From: Thiohalospira halophila DSM 15071
GTDB lineage: Bacteria; Pseudomonadota; Gammaproteobacteria; Thiohalospirales; Thiohalospiraceae
NCBI RefSeq assembly: GCF_900112605.1
Contig: NZ_FOMJ01000006.1
Coordinates: forward strand, 124,001 to 188,000
DNA: 64,000 nt
Reading direction: 5' to 3'
Below the pieces are notes generated by a model. The model was not told where the DNA came from, did no database searches, and saw only the letters and a list, made by a program, of their open reading frames with translations. A program made the position numbers and the translations under genes. This document shows, piece after piece, positions 6,559 to 16,462 of the stretch (position 1 is its first letter; each line of letters begins with the position of its first letter).

Positions 6559-6906
6559 TCAGGCACAGCAGCTGTTGGCCGGTCGATTGGGCATGGCGGC
6601 CAGGCGGGCGGCGTCGGCCGCCCAGGGCTCGCGGTGGAGGAGGCCATCGGCCGTAGCCGCCAGCACGGCCCGGGCCCACTCGGGCAGATCGGGGTGGAGG
6701 CGGTAGTGGACCCAGTAGCCGTCGCGCCGGTCCTGGACCACCCCGGCGCTGCGCAGATGGCCCAGGTGCCGTGAGATCCGGGGCTGGGGCAGGTCCAGGG
6801 CGTGGGTCAGCTCGCAGACGCAGAGTTCCCCCTCCGCCTGGAGCAGCATCAGGCACCGCAACCGGGTCCCGTCCCCCAGCGACCGGAAGAACTGCTCCGC
6901 CTCCAT
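6559..6906 (-). CDS. arsR: ArsR-family arsenite-responsive repressor
   Basis: A 115-residue winged-helix repressor. The metalloid-sensing motif ELCVCEL (Cys29 and Cys31) lies at the start of the DNA-binding region, followed by the recognition helix 'LPQPRISRHLGHLRSAG' and wing 'VVQDRRDGYWVHYRL'. A third Cys (Cys18) and a terminal Cys pair (NSCCA) could add ligands. The ATG at 6906 has GGAGG six bases upstream; a GTG six bases earlier would sit directly on that ribosome site and is less likely. It is expected to repress the divergent arsI and arsC promoters about 0.9-1.3 kb away, and possibly its own. Confidence 0.95.
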   Translation of the reverse strand: MEAEQFFRSLGDGTRLRCLMLLQAEGELCVCELTHALDLPQPRISRHLGHLRSAGVVQDRRDGYWVHYRLHPDLPEWARAVLAATADGLLHREPWAADAARLAAMPNRPANSCCA

Positions 6907-7041
6907 CTTCACCCTCCCACCTGTTCGTGAGAGCAACCTAATACACCACCGGGACGGGGTAAAGCCGAGGGTGCGGAGGGAATGGCCTTCGCCTACAATA
7001 ACCCGGGCCCTGTCGGGTCCTGCTACGCCCAGGGGGAGATC

Positions 7042-8337
7042 ATGGAACTCGATCCGGACCACCCGCTCCACGACCGCGAGATGGCGGGGCTTCTGACGGT
7101 GGCCCTGGAGCAGACCTTCCTGGGCGTGGTCATCACCGATGCCGAACTCCAGGCGCCCGGCCCCCGGATCCTCTGGGCCAACCGACGCTTACTGGAGATG
7201 ACCGGTTACACCATGGCCGAACTGCGTGGCTCCTCCCCCCGGATCCTGCAGGGGCCGGAGACCGAGCCCGCGGTGATCCAGGAGCTGCGCCGCGCCCTGG
7301 CCGCTGGCGAATCCTTCCAGGGGGAGACCGTAAACTACCGCAAGGATGGCATCCCCTACACGGTGGAATGGACCATCTCCCCGGTCCACACCGACGACAG
7401 CGGCAAGCCCGCCTACTATGTCTCCTTCCAGAACGAGACCACGGAAAAGTGGCAGGAGCGACGTCAGCGCCAGCAGCTCTCCACGGCGCTGGAGCAGACC
7501 GCCGACTCGGTCATGATCACCGAACCCGACGGCACCATCCGCTACGTCAATCGCGCCTTCGAGAACTACACCGGCTACGGCCGGGACGAGGCCATCGGCC
7601 GCCAACCCTCCCTGATGAAATCCGGCGAACACGATGCCGAGTTCTATCGGGAGCTGTGGGAGACCATCCAGGCCGGCCAGCCCTTTCGCGCCACCTTCAC
7701 CAACCGCAAGCGCAATGGAGAACTCTTCTTCGAAGAGACGACCATCACCCCGGTCCAGGACGAGACCGGCCGGATCCGCGCCTACGTCTCTTCCGGCAAG
7801 GACGTCACCGAGCGCGTGGAGATGGAGCGCCAGCTACGGGAGATGGCGGTCACCGACCCGCTTACCGGCCTGGCCAATCGCCTGCGCTTCGAACAGACCC
7901 TGGAGGCCGAGCTGGAGCGTAGTCTGCGCTACGACAACCCCCTTTCCCTGGTCATGTTCGACATCGACCACTTCAAGGCGGTGAACGATACCCACGGCCA
8001 CGAGGCCGGTGATGACGTCCTCCGGACCCTCGCCGACTGCGTCAATAACCAGCTTCGTCGCAGCGACGCCCTGGCCCGCTGGGGCGGGGAGGAGTTCCTG
8101 GTCCTCGCCCCCCAGGTGGGCGCCGCCGAGGCCGCCGCCCTGGCGGAGAAGCTGCGCGCCGCCGTGGCCGCCCAGGACTTCGGCCTGAGCGATCCCGTCA
8201 CCGCCAGCTTCGGCGTGGCGGAGCGGGCCCCGGGTGATACCCCCAAGCGGCTCATCCGTCGGGCCGATGACGCCCTGTATGCCGCCAAGGAGACTGGCCG
8301 CAACCGGGTCGAGGTCGCCGACGGACAGGTACGCTAG
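7042..8337 (+). CDS. PAS-PAS-GGDEF diguanylate cyclase
   Basis: A 431-residue soluble sensor enzyme predicted to make cyclic di-GMP. PAS1 covers about residues 18-140 and looks like a LOV domain ('NRRLLEMTGYTMAELRG', 'PRILQGPET', 'VNYRKDGIPYTVEWTISPV'). The photoactive Cys of GxNCRFLQ is replaced (GSSPRILQ), so flavin-cysteinyl photochemistry is not expected. PAS2 covers about 145-265. The GGDEF domain (about 270-425) has an intact GGEEF active site, the 'DPLTGLANRLRFE' and 'FDIDHFKAVND' motifs, and an RRSD product-inhibition I-site five residues before it. No EAL domain is present. The ATG at 7042 has a GGGGGAG ribosome site. The gene is divergent from arsR, and no link to arsenic is evident. 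Confidence 0.92.
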   Translation: MELDPDHPLHDREMAGLLTVALEQTFLGVVITDAELQAPGPRILWANRRLLEMTGYTMAELRGSSPRILQGPETEPAVIQELRRALAAGESFQGETVNYRKDGIPYTVEWTISPVHTDDSGKPAYYVSFQNETTEKWQERRQRQQLSTALEQTADSVMITEPDGTIRYVNRAFENYTGYGRDEAIGRQPSLMKSGEHDAEFYRELWETIQAGQPFRATFTNRKRNGELFFEETTITPVQDETGRIRAYVSSGKDVTERVEMERQLREMAVTDPLTGLANRLRFEQTLEAELERSLRYDNPLSLVMFDIDHFKAVNDTHGHEAGDDVLRTLADCVNNQLRRSDALARWGGEEFLVLAPQVGAAEAAALAEKLRAAVAAQDFGLSDPVTASFGVAERAPGDTPKRLIRRADDALYAAKETGRNRVEVADGQVR

Positions 8338-8405
8338 GGGAAGCCCTCCCCCCAGCACCCCCGTTACCGAACCGGCCCCGCACGAGGGAGCCGGTCACAG
8401 GGGGC

Positions 8406-10001
<1,596 letters not shown>

Positions 10002-10134
10002 GGAAGAGCTCCTTGAGAGGACTGCAATGGGGTCAGCGGGGCATTGCGGGAGCCGTATCCGGCGATGCCCCCTGGCACGGGTGGTCTTTACGCTAGCACA
10101 ATTACAGCCTTTCGCCATAAGGACGACACCGCCC

Positions 10135-10731
10135 GTGCGATGGTCCCGCCTCCTGCCGCCCCTGGTTCCGGCCCTCGCCCTGATGGGGGCCGGGGCCCTG
10201 TGGTGGACCGCTGGCGGGACTCCGGCGGAGCTCCGAGGTATCGCCCTGAACGAGCCCTGCCCCCTACCCACCTTCCGGCTGGGGAACGGAGAGGGCGAGG
10301 CCCTGGAGCGGGAAGATCTCCTGGGCCAGTGGCACTTCGTCTACTTCGGTTATACCCACTGCCCCGACGTGTGCCCGCCCACCCTGGCCCGGCTCGGCGA
10401 ACTCGCCGACCTCCTGCCGGCCGGGGAGGCCGGCTACCTGTTCGTCTCCGTGGACCCGGCCCGGGACGACCCGGCGCAGCTGGCCGAATACACCGATTAC
10501 TTCCACGAGCGACTGCAGGGCTATACCGGCACGCGGGCCGGGATCGACCGCCTGGTGGCCGCTGCCGGCGCCCATTACCGGCTGGGCGAGGGAGCCGACT
10601 ACACCGTCGACCATTCCGCCGGGGTCTTCCTCGTCGGCCCCGAGGCCCGTGTGCGTGCGGTCCTGCCGCCGCCCCACCGGCCTGCCGAGATGGCCGAACT
10701 CTTCCGGGACGTGCAAAAATATTCCCCGTAG
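10135..10731 (+). CDS. SCO1/SenC-family copper chaperone or thiol protein (copy 1)
   Basis: A 198-residue membrane-anchored protein of the SCO1/SenC/PrrC family, with an N-terminal hydrophobic anchor (LLPPLVPALALMGAGALWW) and a periplasmic thioredoxin-like domain. The copper-binding motif is complete: 'FGYTHCPDVCPPTL' (CxxxC) and the distal His in 'TVDHSAGVF'. Conserved 'FVSVDPARDDP' follows. Such proteins deliver copper to cytochrome c oxidase CuA or act in redox signalling. The start is taken as the GTG at 10135, with AAGGA upstream; no in-frame ATG gives an intact anchor. It lies 122 bp before a second SCO gene. Confidence 0.88.
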   Translation: MRWSRLLPPLVPALALMGAGALWWTAGGTPAELRGIALNEPCPLPTFRLGNGEGEALEREDLLGQWHFVYFGYTHCPDVCPPTLARLGELADLLPAGEAGYLFVSVDPARDDPAQLAEYTDYFHERLQGYTGTRAGIDRLVAAAGAHYRLGEGADYTVDHSAGVFLVGPEARVRAVLPPPHRPAEMAELFRDVQKYSP

Positions 10732-10853
10732 ACATCATTTTCTGCGCGATTCTTGTCCTCCCCGGGGGAGCCGATTATGCTCCGCGTCTCGGGCCGGAGA
10801 TGTCCGGTGTGCGGCAAGGGACTGCGCTTCCAACACCTCCCGGGAGGACGGAC

Positions 10854-11447
10854 ATGGGGATGCGCCTGCTCTGGGTGGCCGCCGCACTGGTCGCGGTCTT
10901 CGCCCTGCCCTTCCTGGGCAATCCCTTCTCCGCCTCCGACCTCCACGGCCGCGCCCTGGACCGCCCCGTACCCGACGTCTCCCTGCGGGACTCCGCGGGC
11001 ACGCCGGCCTCCCTCGCGCGCTGGGAGGGCCACCCCGTCTACCTGATGTTCGGCTACCTGGGCTGCGAGGATGTCTGCCACAGCCAGGCCTTCACCCTCC
11101 AGGGGATCGCCGAACGCAGCGGCCGTGACGATCTGCGCTTCGTCTACATCGCCATGGACCCGGCCCGGGATGAGCCAGGGCAGGTCGCGGCCTACTTCGA
11201 CGACCGCGGCGAACGCTTCACCAGCCTGCACGCGCCCGACATGGCGGCGATCCAGGCGGTGGCCAACCGCTTCAATGCCCCCTACAGCCGCGATGGCCGG
11301 GGCGAGTACGAGATCGACCATCCCGGCTTCATCTATCTCATCGACGCCCGGCAGCGGATCCGGGCGCTGTACAGCGGCGCCACCCCGAGCATCCCGCTGA
11401 TGCTCGAGGACCCGGCCCACATCGCACCCCGAGGAGAGAATTCGTGA
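10854..11447 (+). CDS. SCO1/SenC-family protein (copy 2)
   Basis: A 197-residue paralogue with an N-terminal hydrophobic anchor ([20 protein letters not shown]) and a thioredoxin-like periplasmic domain. The metal/thiol motif is '[14 protein letters not shown]' (CxxxC), the second-site His is in '[11 protein letters not shown]', and '[13 protein letters not shown]' matches the family. The loop after the CxxxC differs from copy 1 (CHSQAF instead of CPPTL), so the two are not recent duplicates. A GGGAGG ribosome site precedes the ATG. Its TGA overlaps the GTG of the chemoreceptor gene (GTGA, 11444-11447), an unusual coupling for this family. Confidence 0.9.
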   Translation: MGMRLLWVAAALVAVFALPFLGNPFSASDLHGRALDRPVPDVSLRDSAGTPASLARWEGHPVYLMFGYLGCEDVCHSQAFTLQGIAERSGRDDLRFVYIAMDPARDEPGQVAAYFDDRGERFTSLHAPDMAAIQAVANRFNAPYSRDGRGEYEIDHPGFIYLIDARQRIRALYSGATPSIPLMLEDPAHIAPRGENS

Positions 11448-12976
11448 GCGAACAGCAACGCATCGATGCGGCCATCGCCGAGCAGACCACCGCCACCCGG
11501 CGCCGCTACGACCGGATCCTCTGGCTGCTCATCCTCGCCCACCTGCCGCTGACCATGGGCCTCGTGCCCCTGGGTTACGGGACGTGGGGCTTTGCCGCCG
11601 CCGGCTCCCTCCTCCTGGGCGCCATCGCCACCGGGGCCTGGTTCACCCTGGCCGGCACGCGGACCTTCGGGATCGTGGCGGCCATCCTCCTCATGGGGCT
11701 GTCGGCGGTGATGATCCAGTCGCAGCTCGGCCGCATCGAGATGCACTTCCACATATTCGGGGCGCTGGCGCTGCTGCTCATCTACCGTGACTGGCTGCCG
11801 CTGGTCGCCGCGGCCGCCGTCATCGCCGTCCACCACGTCGTCCTCACCTACCTGCAGCTGGAGGGTATCCAGCTCGGGGACATGCCGGTGATGATCTTCT
11901 CTTACGGCTGTAACTGGGGGATCACGGCGCTGCACGCCGCCTTCGTGGTCTTCGAGACGGCGATCCTCGTCTACTACGCCCACCTCCTCGCGGGCGAGCA
12001 GTACACCTCGGCCGGGATCAACGCGGCCGTCCGCGCCATCGAGGAGGACCGGGACCTGACCTTCAGCGTGCCCGGTGAGGAGAGCGACCCCACCGCCCGC
12101 GCCTTCAACCAGACCATGGCCGCCTTCGCCGGCCTCGCCCGGCAGACCCGGGAGTCTGCCGAGGACATCGCCAACGAGGCCGGCGGGCTGGCGGATAGTG
12201 CTCGCCACACCGACGAGCTCGCCCGGGGGCAGCAGAGCCAGGCCAGCCAGGCCGCCTCCTCCGCCACCGAGATGTCCCAGTCCATTCAGGAGGTGGCCGC
12301 CAGCGCCCAGGCCACCGCCGACGCCGCCTCCACCGCCAACGACCACGCCAATGCCGGGGCCGGCACGGTGGAACAGTCGGTGGCGGACTCCCGCAAGCTC
12401 GGCGACGCCATGTCCCGGGCCGGGGACTCGGTCAATCAGCTGGCGGACAAGGCCGGGAACATCAACAAGATGGTGGAGGTCATCCGCGGGATCTCGGAAC
12501 AGACCAACCTCCTGGCGCTCAATGCCGCCATCGAGGCGGCCCGGGCCGGGGAGGCCGGGCGTGGATTCGCCGTGGTGGCCGACGAGGTCCGCAACCTCGC
12601 CCAGCGCTCCCAGCAGTCCACGGAGGAGATCGAGCAGACCATCAACGAGGTCCAGGGACAGACCCACACCACCGTGGAACAGATCGAGGAGGCCCGGGGC
12701 ATTGCCGCCACCAACGCCGACAACATGCAATCGGTGAACGAGGCCTTCCAGAACGTGGTCGATGCGGTCTCGGACATCTCCCAGCGGACCTCCGCCATCG
12801 CCTCGGCCACGGAAGAGCAGAGCACCGCCGCCGAACACATCGCCGAGACCGTGGAGACCATCTCCGGCCAGGGGGCCTCCCTCACCAGCACCGCCGAGCA
12901 GGACAGTCAGCGGGTGGAGACCCTGCGAGAGCTCTCCCGGACCCTGGCGGAACGGGCAGGCGCCTACCGGACCTGA
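11444..12976 (+). CDS. Methyl-accepting chemotaxis protein with polytopic His-rich sensor domain
   Basis: A 510-residue receptor starting at GTG. Residues about 25-185 form roughly six membrane helices instead of a periplasmic ligand domain and contain a characteristic set of polar residues: '[20 protein letters not shown]' and '[12 protein letters not shown]'. This kind of integral sensor occurs on chemoreceptors, GGDEF proteins and kinases; its ligand is uncertain. A short HAMP-like linker leads to a complete cytoplasmic signalling domain with the invariant hairpin '[20 protein letters not shown]' and '[14 protein letters not shown]'. Gln/Glu-rich methylation segments are visible. Coupling to a SCO gene suggests a copper, oxygen or redox stimulus, which is inference. 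No CheR or CheB pentapeptide is seen at the C-terminus. Confidence 0.93.
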   Translation: MSEQQRIDAAIAEQTTATRRRYDRILWLLILAHLPLTMGLVPLGYGTWGFAAAGSLLLGAIATGAWFTLAGTRTFGIVAAILLMGLSAVMIQSQLGRIEMHFHIFGALALLLIYRDWLPLVAAAAVIAVHHVVLTYLQLEGIQLGDMPVMIFSYGCNWGITALHAAFVVFETAILVYYAHLLAGEQYTSAGINAAVRAIEEDRDLTFSVPGEESDPTARAFNQTMAAFAGLARQTRESAEDIANEAGGLADSARHTDELARGQQSQASQAASSATEMSQSIQEVAASAQATADAASTANDHANAGAGTVEQSVADSRKLGDAMSRAGDSVNQLADKAGNINKMVEVIRGISEQTNLLALNAAIEAARAGEAGRGFAVVADEVRNLAQRSQQSTEEIEQTINEVQGQTHTTVEQIEEARGIAATNADNMQSVNEAFQNVVDAVSDISQRTSAIASATEEQSTAAEHIAETVETISGQGASLTSTAEQDSQRVETLRELSRTLAERAGAYRT

Positions 12977-12989
12977 GCGAGGGAGAGCC

Positions 12990-13697
12990 CTACCCGGGCA
13001 GGTATTCGGCGTAGCGCGGGGTCGCCTTCCCGCGCGCCAGGAGGACCCGAAGGTGTCCCGCCAGCGCCAGTTCGGCATCCCGGGGGTGGATGGCCACGCG
13101 CAGGGGCCGCTGGCTGTGTAACGCCCGCCCCTCCTGGATTCGATTCCAGCCATCCAGAAAGAGGCGGCGGATCGGGGTATCCGCCTCGTAGCCGGCCAGC
13201 GGCAGGCGCCAGAGGCGGTTCTGACGCACCTCCAGCAGGCCGCCGGTAACCTCCACCCGCCGATAGGGCAGGCGCGCCAGGGCGCCCCCCTCCACCCGCC
13301 CCAGGGCCCAGGCCGGCGGCACGTAGGTGGTCGGCATGGCCAGGCCGTGGGCGGGGAACCAGTCGGCAGCGGCGCGCATCCGGTCGAGGATGGCCTCCGG
13401 GCTCAGGGCCAGGTGTTCGGCGGCGCGGCGGGAGAGCAGCGCGCCGTGCAGTCGATGCCAGAGGCCGCCGAACTGCCACACATGGTGGTACCAGCCGTGG
13501 GCGGCCAGCTCCACGCCGTCGGCCTCCCAGGCGGCCAGCTGCGCCAACCCCTCGCGATCCCAGTCCCGGCCGGGTACCACCAGCAGCGTGGGCCTGTGGT
13601 GGCCGGCCGCCGCCAGTTGTTCCATCAGGGTGCGGATCCGGGGCAGCGTCTCCGGCATCACATCGTGGATGGAGACGAGCAGATCCGGCGCGTTCAT
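12990..13697 (-). CDS. DUF2334-type polysaccharide deacetylase family protein
   Basis: A 235-residue protein related to carbohydrate esterase/polysaccharide deacetylases (DUF2334). It shows the early acidic metal-site strand 'LLVSIHDVMPET', then 'PTLLVVPGRDWDREG' and the His motif 'ELAAHGWYHHVWQF', and a C-terminal 'LRVAIHPRDAEL' strand. No signal peptide is seen, suggesting action on cytoplasmic or membrane-bound glycan intermediates. The ATG overlaps the glycosyltransferase stop (ATGA, 13694-13697), making it the last gene of a coupled trio. The product and acyl group removed are unknown. Confidence 0.85.
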   Translation of the reverse strand: MNAPDLLVSIHDVMPETLPRIRTLMEQLAAAGHHRPTLLVVPGRDWDREGLAQLAAWEADGVELAAHGWYHHVWQFGGLWHRLHGALLSRRAAEHLALSPEAILDRMRAAADWFPAHGLAMPTTYVPPAWALGRVEGGALARLPYRRVEVTGGLLEVRQNRLWRLPLAGYEADTPIRRLFLDGWNRIQEGRALHSQRPLRVAIHPRDAELALAGHLRVLLARGKATPRYAEYLPG

Positions 13698-14818
13698 GGT
13701 CGGGCGTGCCGTAGCAGGACCGTCAGCCACTGCTCCAGGGTATCGCCGTTGAGGCGCTGGGCCGCCCGGCGGGCACAGCCGGCCACCGCCTCCAGGGTCC
13801 CGGCGGGCCGTCGCCGCAGCCGCTGAATGGCGGTGGACAGCGCCTCGCCCGGGTGGAGGGTGAAGAGCCCGGGCGCCAGCCCCGGCCAGTCCTGGATGCC
13901 GGCGCTGGCCGCCACCAGGGCGGGGCGGCCCCGCGCCATGGCCTCCAGGGCCACGGACCCGAAGGTCTCCTGGTGGGAGGGCAGGACCAGCAGCGAAGAT
14001 TCGTCCAGCAGTTCCCGCAGGCCGTCGCGATCCAGCCAGCCCCGGTATTCGAGGTTTTCCAGGCGGGCGGCGGCCTCCTCCACCCGGGAGCGCAGCGGGC
14101 CATCCCCCCCGATGAAGAAGGGGATCGACGGCAGCTCCCGGGCCGCCTCGAGGACGGCATCGATATTCTTCTCCGCGGCCAGCCGGCCGGCGAAGCAGAT
14201 CCGCATCGGGGCCGGGGGTGGCGAGACCGGGCTGGCCAGGAAATCCCGGGCCAGCGGCGTCCCCATGACCTCCACCGCCGGGGCGCCCAGGTCCCGGACC
14301 ACACTGGCCAGGGCGCGGTTGTTCACCAGGACCGAGGCGCTGCGGCGGAAGAGGTGGCGGTTGGCCCCGCCCAGGGCGCCGACCACCAGGCGCCGCGTCA
14401 CCGGGCCCCAGTAGAGGTCGGCCAGCCCCTCGAAGTGGGTGTGGAAGGCGCTCAACAGCCCGCAGCCCTGGCGCCGTGCCAGCCACGCACCCAGCAGGCC
14501 GTAGGGGCCCGGCGTCACGCTGACCACGACGTGGGGCTGTAACTCGGCCATGGTCCGGCGCAGATGCCACGCTCGCGGGATGGCCAGGCGCTGGGTGGGA
14601 TCCCCCGGCAGGGGGAGCGAGACCCCCCGCCAGTCCTCGTCCCCGCCCGGCTGGACCACCCGGGCCTCCGCCACGCGCGGCGCCAGATGGCCGAGGAGAT
14701 CGTGGTAGTAGGCGCCGGTGCCGTTGCGCTCCGGCAGGGCATCCGAGAAGAAGGCGATCCGGAGGTCCTCCGGCCGGGTGGTGGCCTCCGGCTCGACCAG
14801 GGCGGCAGCTTGATTCAA
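13694..14818 (-). CDS. Glycosyltransferase family 4 (GT-B) protein
   Basis: A 374-residue GT-B glycosyltransferase. The N-terminal domain has 'IAFFSDALPERNGTGAYYH' and the acceptor-side 'SAFHTHFEGLADLYWGPV', resembling GtfA/MgtA-type mannosyl- or glucosyltransferases. The C-terminal domain has 'RICFAGRLAAEKNIDAVLEA', 'FFIGGDGPLRSRVEE' and the nucleotide-sugar motif 'PSHQETFGSVALEAMARGRP'. The start is assigned to a TTG at 14818 because its frame overlaps the sulfotransferase stop (TTGA, 14815-14818) and no suitable ATG exists. The acceptor may be a lipid or surface glycan, given its partners. Sugar specificity cannot be told. Confidence 0.9.
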   Translation of the reverse strand: MNQAAALVEPEATTRPEDLRIAFFSDALPERNGTGAYYHDLLGHLAPRVAEARVVQPGGDEDWRGVSLPLPGDPTQRLAIPRAWHLRRTMAELQPHVVVSVTPGPYGLLGAWLARRQGCGLLSAFHTHFEGLADLYWGPVTRRLVVGALGGANRHLFRRSASVLVNNRALASVVRDLGAPAVEVMGTPLARDFLASPVSPPPAPMRICFAGRLAAEKNIDAVLEAARELPSIPFFIGGDGPLRSRVEEAAARLENLEYRGWLDRDGLRELLDESSLLVLPSHQETFGSVALEAMARGRPALVAASAGIQDWPGLAPGLFTLHPGEALSTAIQRLRRRPAGTLEAVAGCARRAAQRLNGDTLEQWLTVLLRHARP

Positions 14819-16011
14819 GGGTGACTCCCGACGCGATGGGGTTGTTGCAGCAGATGGCGATAGGGCGGCTCCAGACGGGCGTCCATCTCTGCCGGTTGCA
14901 GCGCCAGGGCCGAGACGGCGTGGCGATGACCACTGGTCCCGCCCGCGGGGAGCGCGGCCAGGCGCGCCGCCAGCGCCGGCCCCGGGGCCTCGCCCAGCCG
15001 CTCCAGCGCGGCGCGCAGCGTGGCCCCCGGGGCGGTACGCAGGTCCGCCATGTCGATGACGGCCACCGTCCCCGTGGGCCAGTCGGCGACCGTCCGGCCC
15101 AGATGGCCCAGGGTCTCTTGATAGCCCTCCAGGAAGAGGCGCTGGAAGGCCTCGCCCCGGGTGGCCGTCCCGAAGAGGCGCTCCGCGGCCGCCACCGAGC
15201 TGATCTGGGAACTCAGGGCGGTGCCGGGCTCGCGGAGGCAGAGGAGGAAGCGGGCATCCGGGAAGGTCTCCCGCAGCCCCGTGACCCAGCCGCCGAAGGC
15301 CGCATTCTTGGAGAGCAGCCGACGAGCGCCGCCATCGGCGTAGAGGTGGCGCTGCAGCAGGCGGCGGTAGAGCCGTAGCAAACGGCCGCGCCGCCCGGCC
15401 CCCAGGGCGGTATCCAGCCGCCCCAGCTCCGCCGGGCCGCTCTCCCCGGGCAGGGCCAGGACCGGCAGGAAACAGCCGCCAGCCGGGAGCAGCAGGAGGT
15501 AGTCCTCCTCCGCCGCAGTGAGGCCCACGGCGTGGATGGCCTCCATGCCCCCCGTGAGCCGGCGGGTAAGCGCCGCCAGTGCCCGCGCACCCAGCCCTCC
15601 CAGAGCGCCATCCGCGCGCGCCAGGAGGCCGACCAGCCGCCGCTGCAGGATGGAGGGGGCGAGCAGCGCCTCCCAGGTAGTGACGGTGGTGAAGGTCTCG
15701 CCCTCCCCCGCCAGGGTGCGGTGGACGAAGGTCGTCCCGCTGCGCGGGATCCCGGTAATGAACAGCGGCCGCTCCACCGCCGTGCGCCGGTAGGCCGGGA
15801 AGAGGACCTCGTCCAGGAGCAGGCAGAGGATGTGAACGAACTGGAGTAGCAGGAAGAGCGGCCCACCCGCCAGCAGGACCAGCAGACGCCGCAGGGTCAT
15901 GGGGGCCCGTGGGTCCCGCCAGCTCACCAGGGCCCGCAACCACCAGCGCAGTTGGTGACCCATCCCCTCCAGGAAGGTATAGAGCGTCAGCATCACCGGA
16001 CCCGGTTCCAA
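14815..16011 (-). CDS. Sulfotransferase family protein, membrane-associated
   Basis: A 398-residue PAPS-dependent sulfotransferase-family protein. The 5'-phosphosulfate loop 'ITGIPRSGTTFVHRTL' lies near residue 85 and the 3'-phosphate site in 'LLCLREPGTALSSQISS' near residue 250. A hydrophobic segment (LVLLAGGPLFLLLQFVHILC, about residues 44-63) probably anchors it to the inner membrane. It is the first gene of a three-gene unit (sulfotransferase, glycosyltransferase, deacetylase) joined by TTGA and ATGA overlaps. This suggests production of a sulfated glycolipid or surface saccharide. An internal ATG (residue 7) is an alternative start. The acceptor is unknown. Confidence 0.9.
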   Translation of the reverse strand: MEPGPVMLTLYTFLEGMGHQLRWWLRALVSWRDPRAPMTLRRLLVLLAGGPLFLLLQFVHILCLLLDEVLFPAYRRTAVERPLFITGIPRSGTTFVHRTLAGEGETFTTVTTWEALLAPSILQRRLVGLLARADGALGGLGARALAALTRRLTGGMEAIHAVGLTAAEEDYLLLLPAGGCFLPVLALPGESGPAELGRLDTALGAGRRGRLLRLYRRLLQRHLYADGGARRLLSKNAAFGGWVTGLRETFPDARFLLCLREPGTALSSQISSVAAAERLFGTATRGEAFQRLFLEGYQETLGHLGRTVADWPTGTVAVIDMADLRTAPGATLRAALERLGEAPGPALAARLAALPAGGTSGHRHAVSALALQPAEMDARLEPPYRHLLQQPHRVGSHP

Positions 16012-16294
16012 TACGGACCCGACTCTAGCCGGATCGGGTTACAGGGCTGTTACGAAGGCAACAGTGCCCAGCGTCCACCGTTCCTGGCGCAGACAGGAGA
16101 TCGCGACTCGCCCTTTTCCGCCCGCCCCACCACATGAGGGCGTCGCTTTTGGGGAGGACTTCATTCAGGAGGCAAAGGGGCTTGAACGCCCCTTCGAGCC
16201 GTTGCAGTTTACGAAGCGCGGCGCCTCGCAAGACGTGGCGCGTTACAGGAAGGGCACAAAGTGGGCACAAGATGGGCACAGGCCCGGAACGAGA
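16012..16294. other. Lower-GC intergenic strip beside tRNA-Met
   Basis: About 280 bp between the sulfotransferase start and the tRNA-Met terminator with clearly lower G+C than the flanks. Short open frames on both strands have no recognisable family. Three direct copies of GGGCACA with an 11-bp period occur at 16252, 16263 and 16274. The sulfotransferase promoter should lie in the left part. A decayed integrated element beside the tRNA 3' end is possible, because tRNA 3' ends are common integration targets, but no integrase or duplicated tRNA end is seen. Confidence 0.4.
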
Positions 16295-16318
16295 AAAGGG
16301 TTGCCGAGGCAACCCTTT
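16295..16318 (-). terminator. Rho-independent terminator of tRNA-Met
   Basis: Perfect 11-bp inverted repeat AAAGGGTTGCC / GGCAACCCTTT with a 2-nt spacer, beginning 8 bp beyond the CCA end of tRNA-Met. On the minus strand the stem ends in CCCTTTTC, a short T run typical of intrinsic terminators. Confidence 0.8.
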
Positions 16319-16325
16319 GATTTAC

Positions 16326-16402
16326 TGGTGGCTACGCCCTGATTCGAACAGGGGACCCCATCATTATGAGTGATGTGCTCTAACCAGCTGAGCTACGTAG
16401 CC
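16326..16402 (-). tRNA. tRNA-Met (CAT), elongator
   Basis: A 77-nt cloverleaf read on the minus strand with encoded CCA. The acceptor arms GGCTACG and CGTAGCC pair perfectly. The D arm is AGCTCAGCTGGTTAGAGC, the anticodon loop CTCATAA gives CAT, and the T arm contains GTTCGAATC. The body is nearly identical to the E. coli elongator tRNA-Met as I recall it, and it lacks the initiator features (unpaired first base, three G-C pairs in the anticodon stem). Confidence 0.96.
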
Positions 16403-16423
16403 AGGGGGGGAAGTTCTTCTGAA

Positions 16424-16446
16424 GCCCGGCATTTTCTTCGCCGGGC
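16424..16446 (-). terminator. Hairpin after ychF (probable terminator)
   Basis: Inverted repeat GCCCGGC / GCCGGGC with a 9-nt loop, 17 bp beyond the ychF stop and before tRNA-Met, read on the minus strand. The T tract after it is weak (TTC), so it could also be a processing or pausing structure. Confidence 0.55.
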
Positions 16447-16462
16447 CCTGTTGTGTCAAGGT

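Noticed and set aside
10753-11046. Plus-strand frame with a CPVCGKG motif upstream of the second SCO gene, resembling a DUF983 start
   Set aside because: After the motif it runs through the SCO gene in another frame with Pro/Ser-rich, low-complexity translation and no membrane helices; the motif alone is not enough.
16064-16373. Overlapping short frames around tRNA-Met that look like integrase tails
   Set aside because: They read through the tRNA and its terminator and have no start signals or recognisable domain; too weak to call an integrase remnant.
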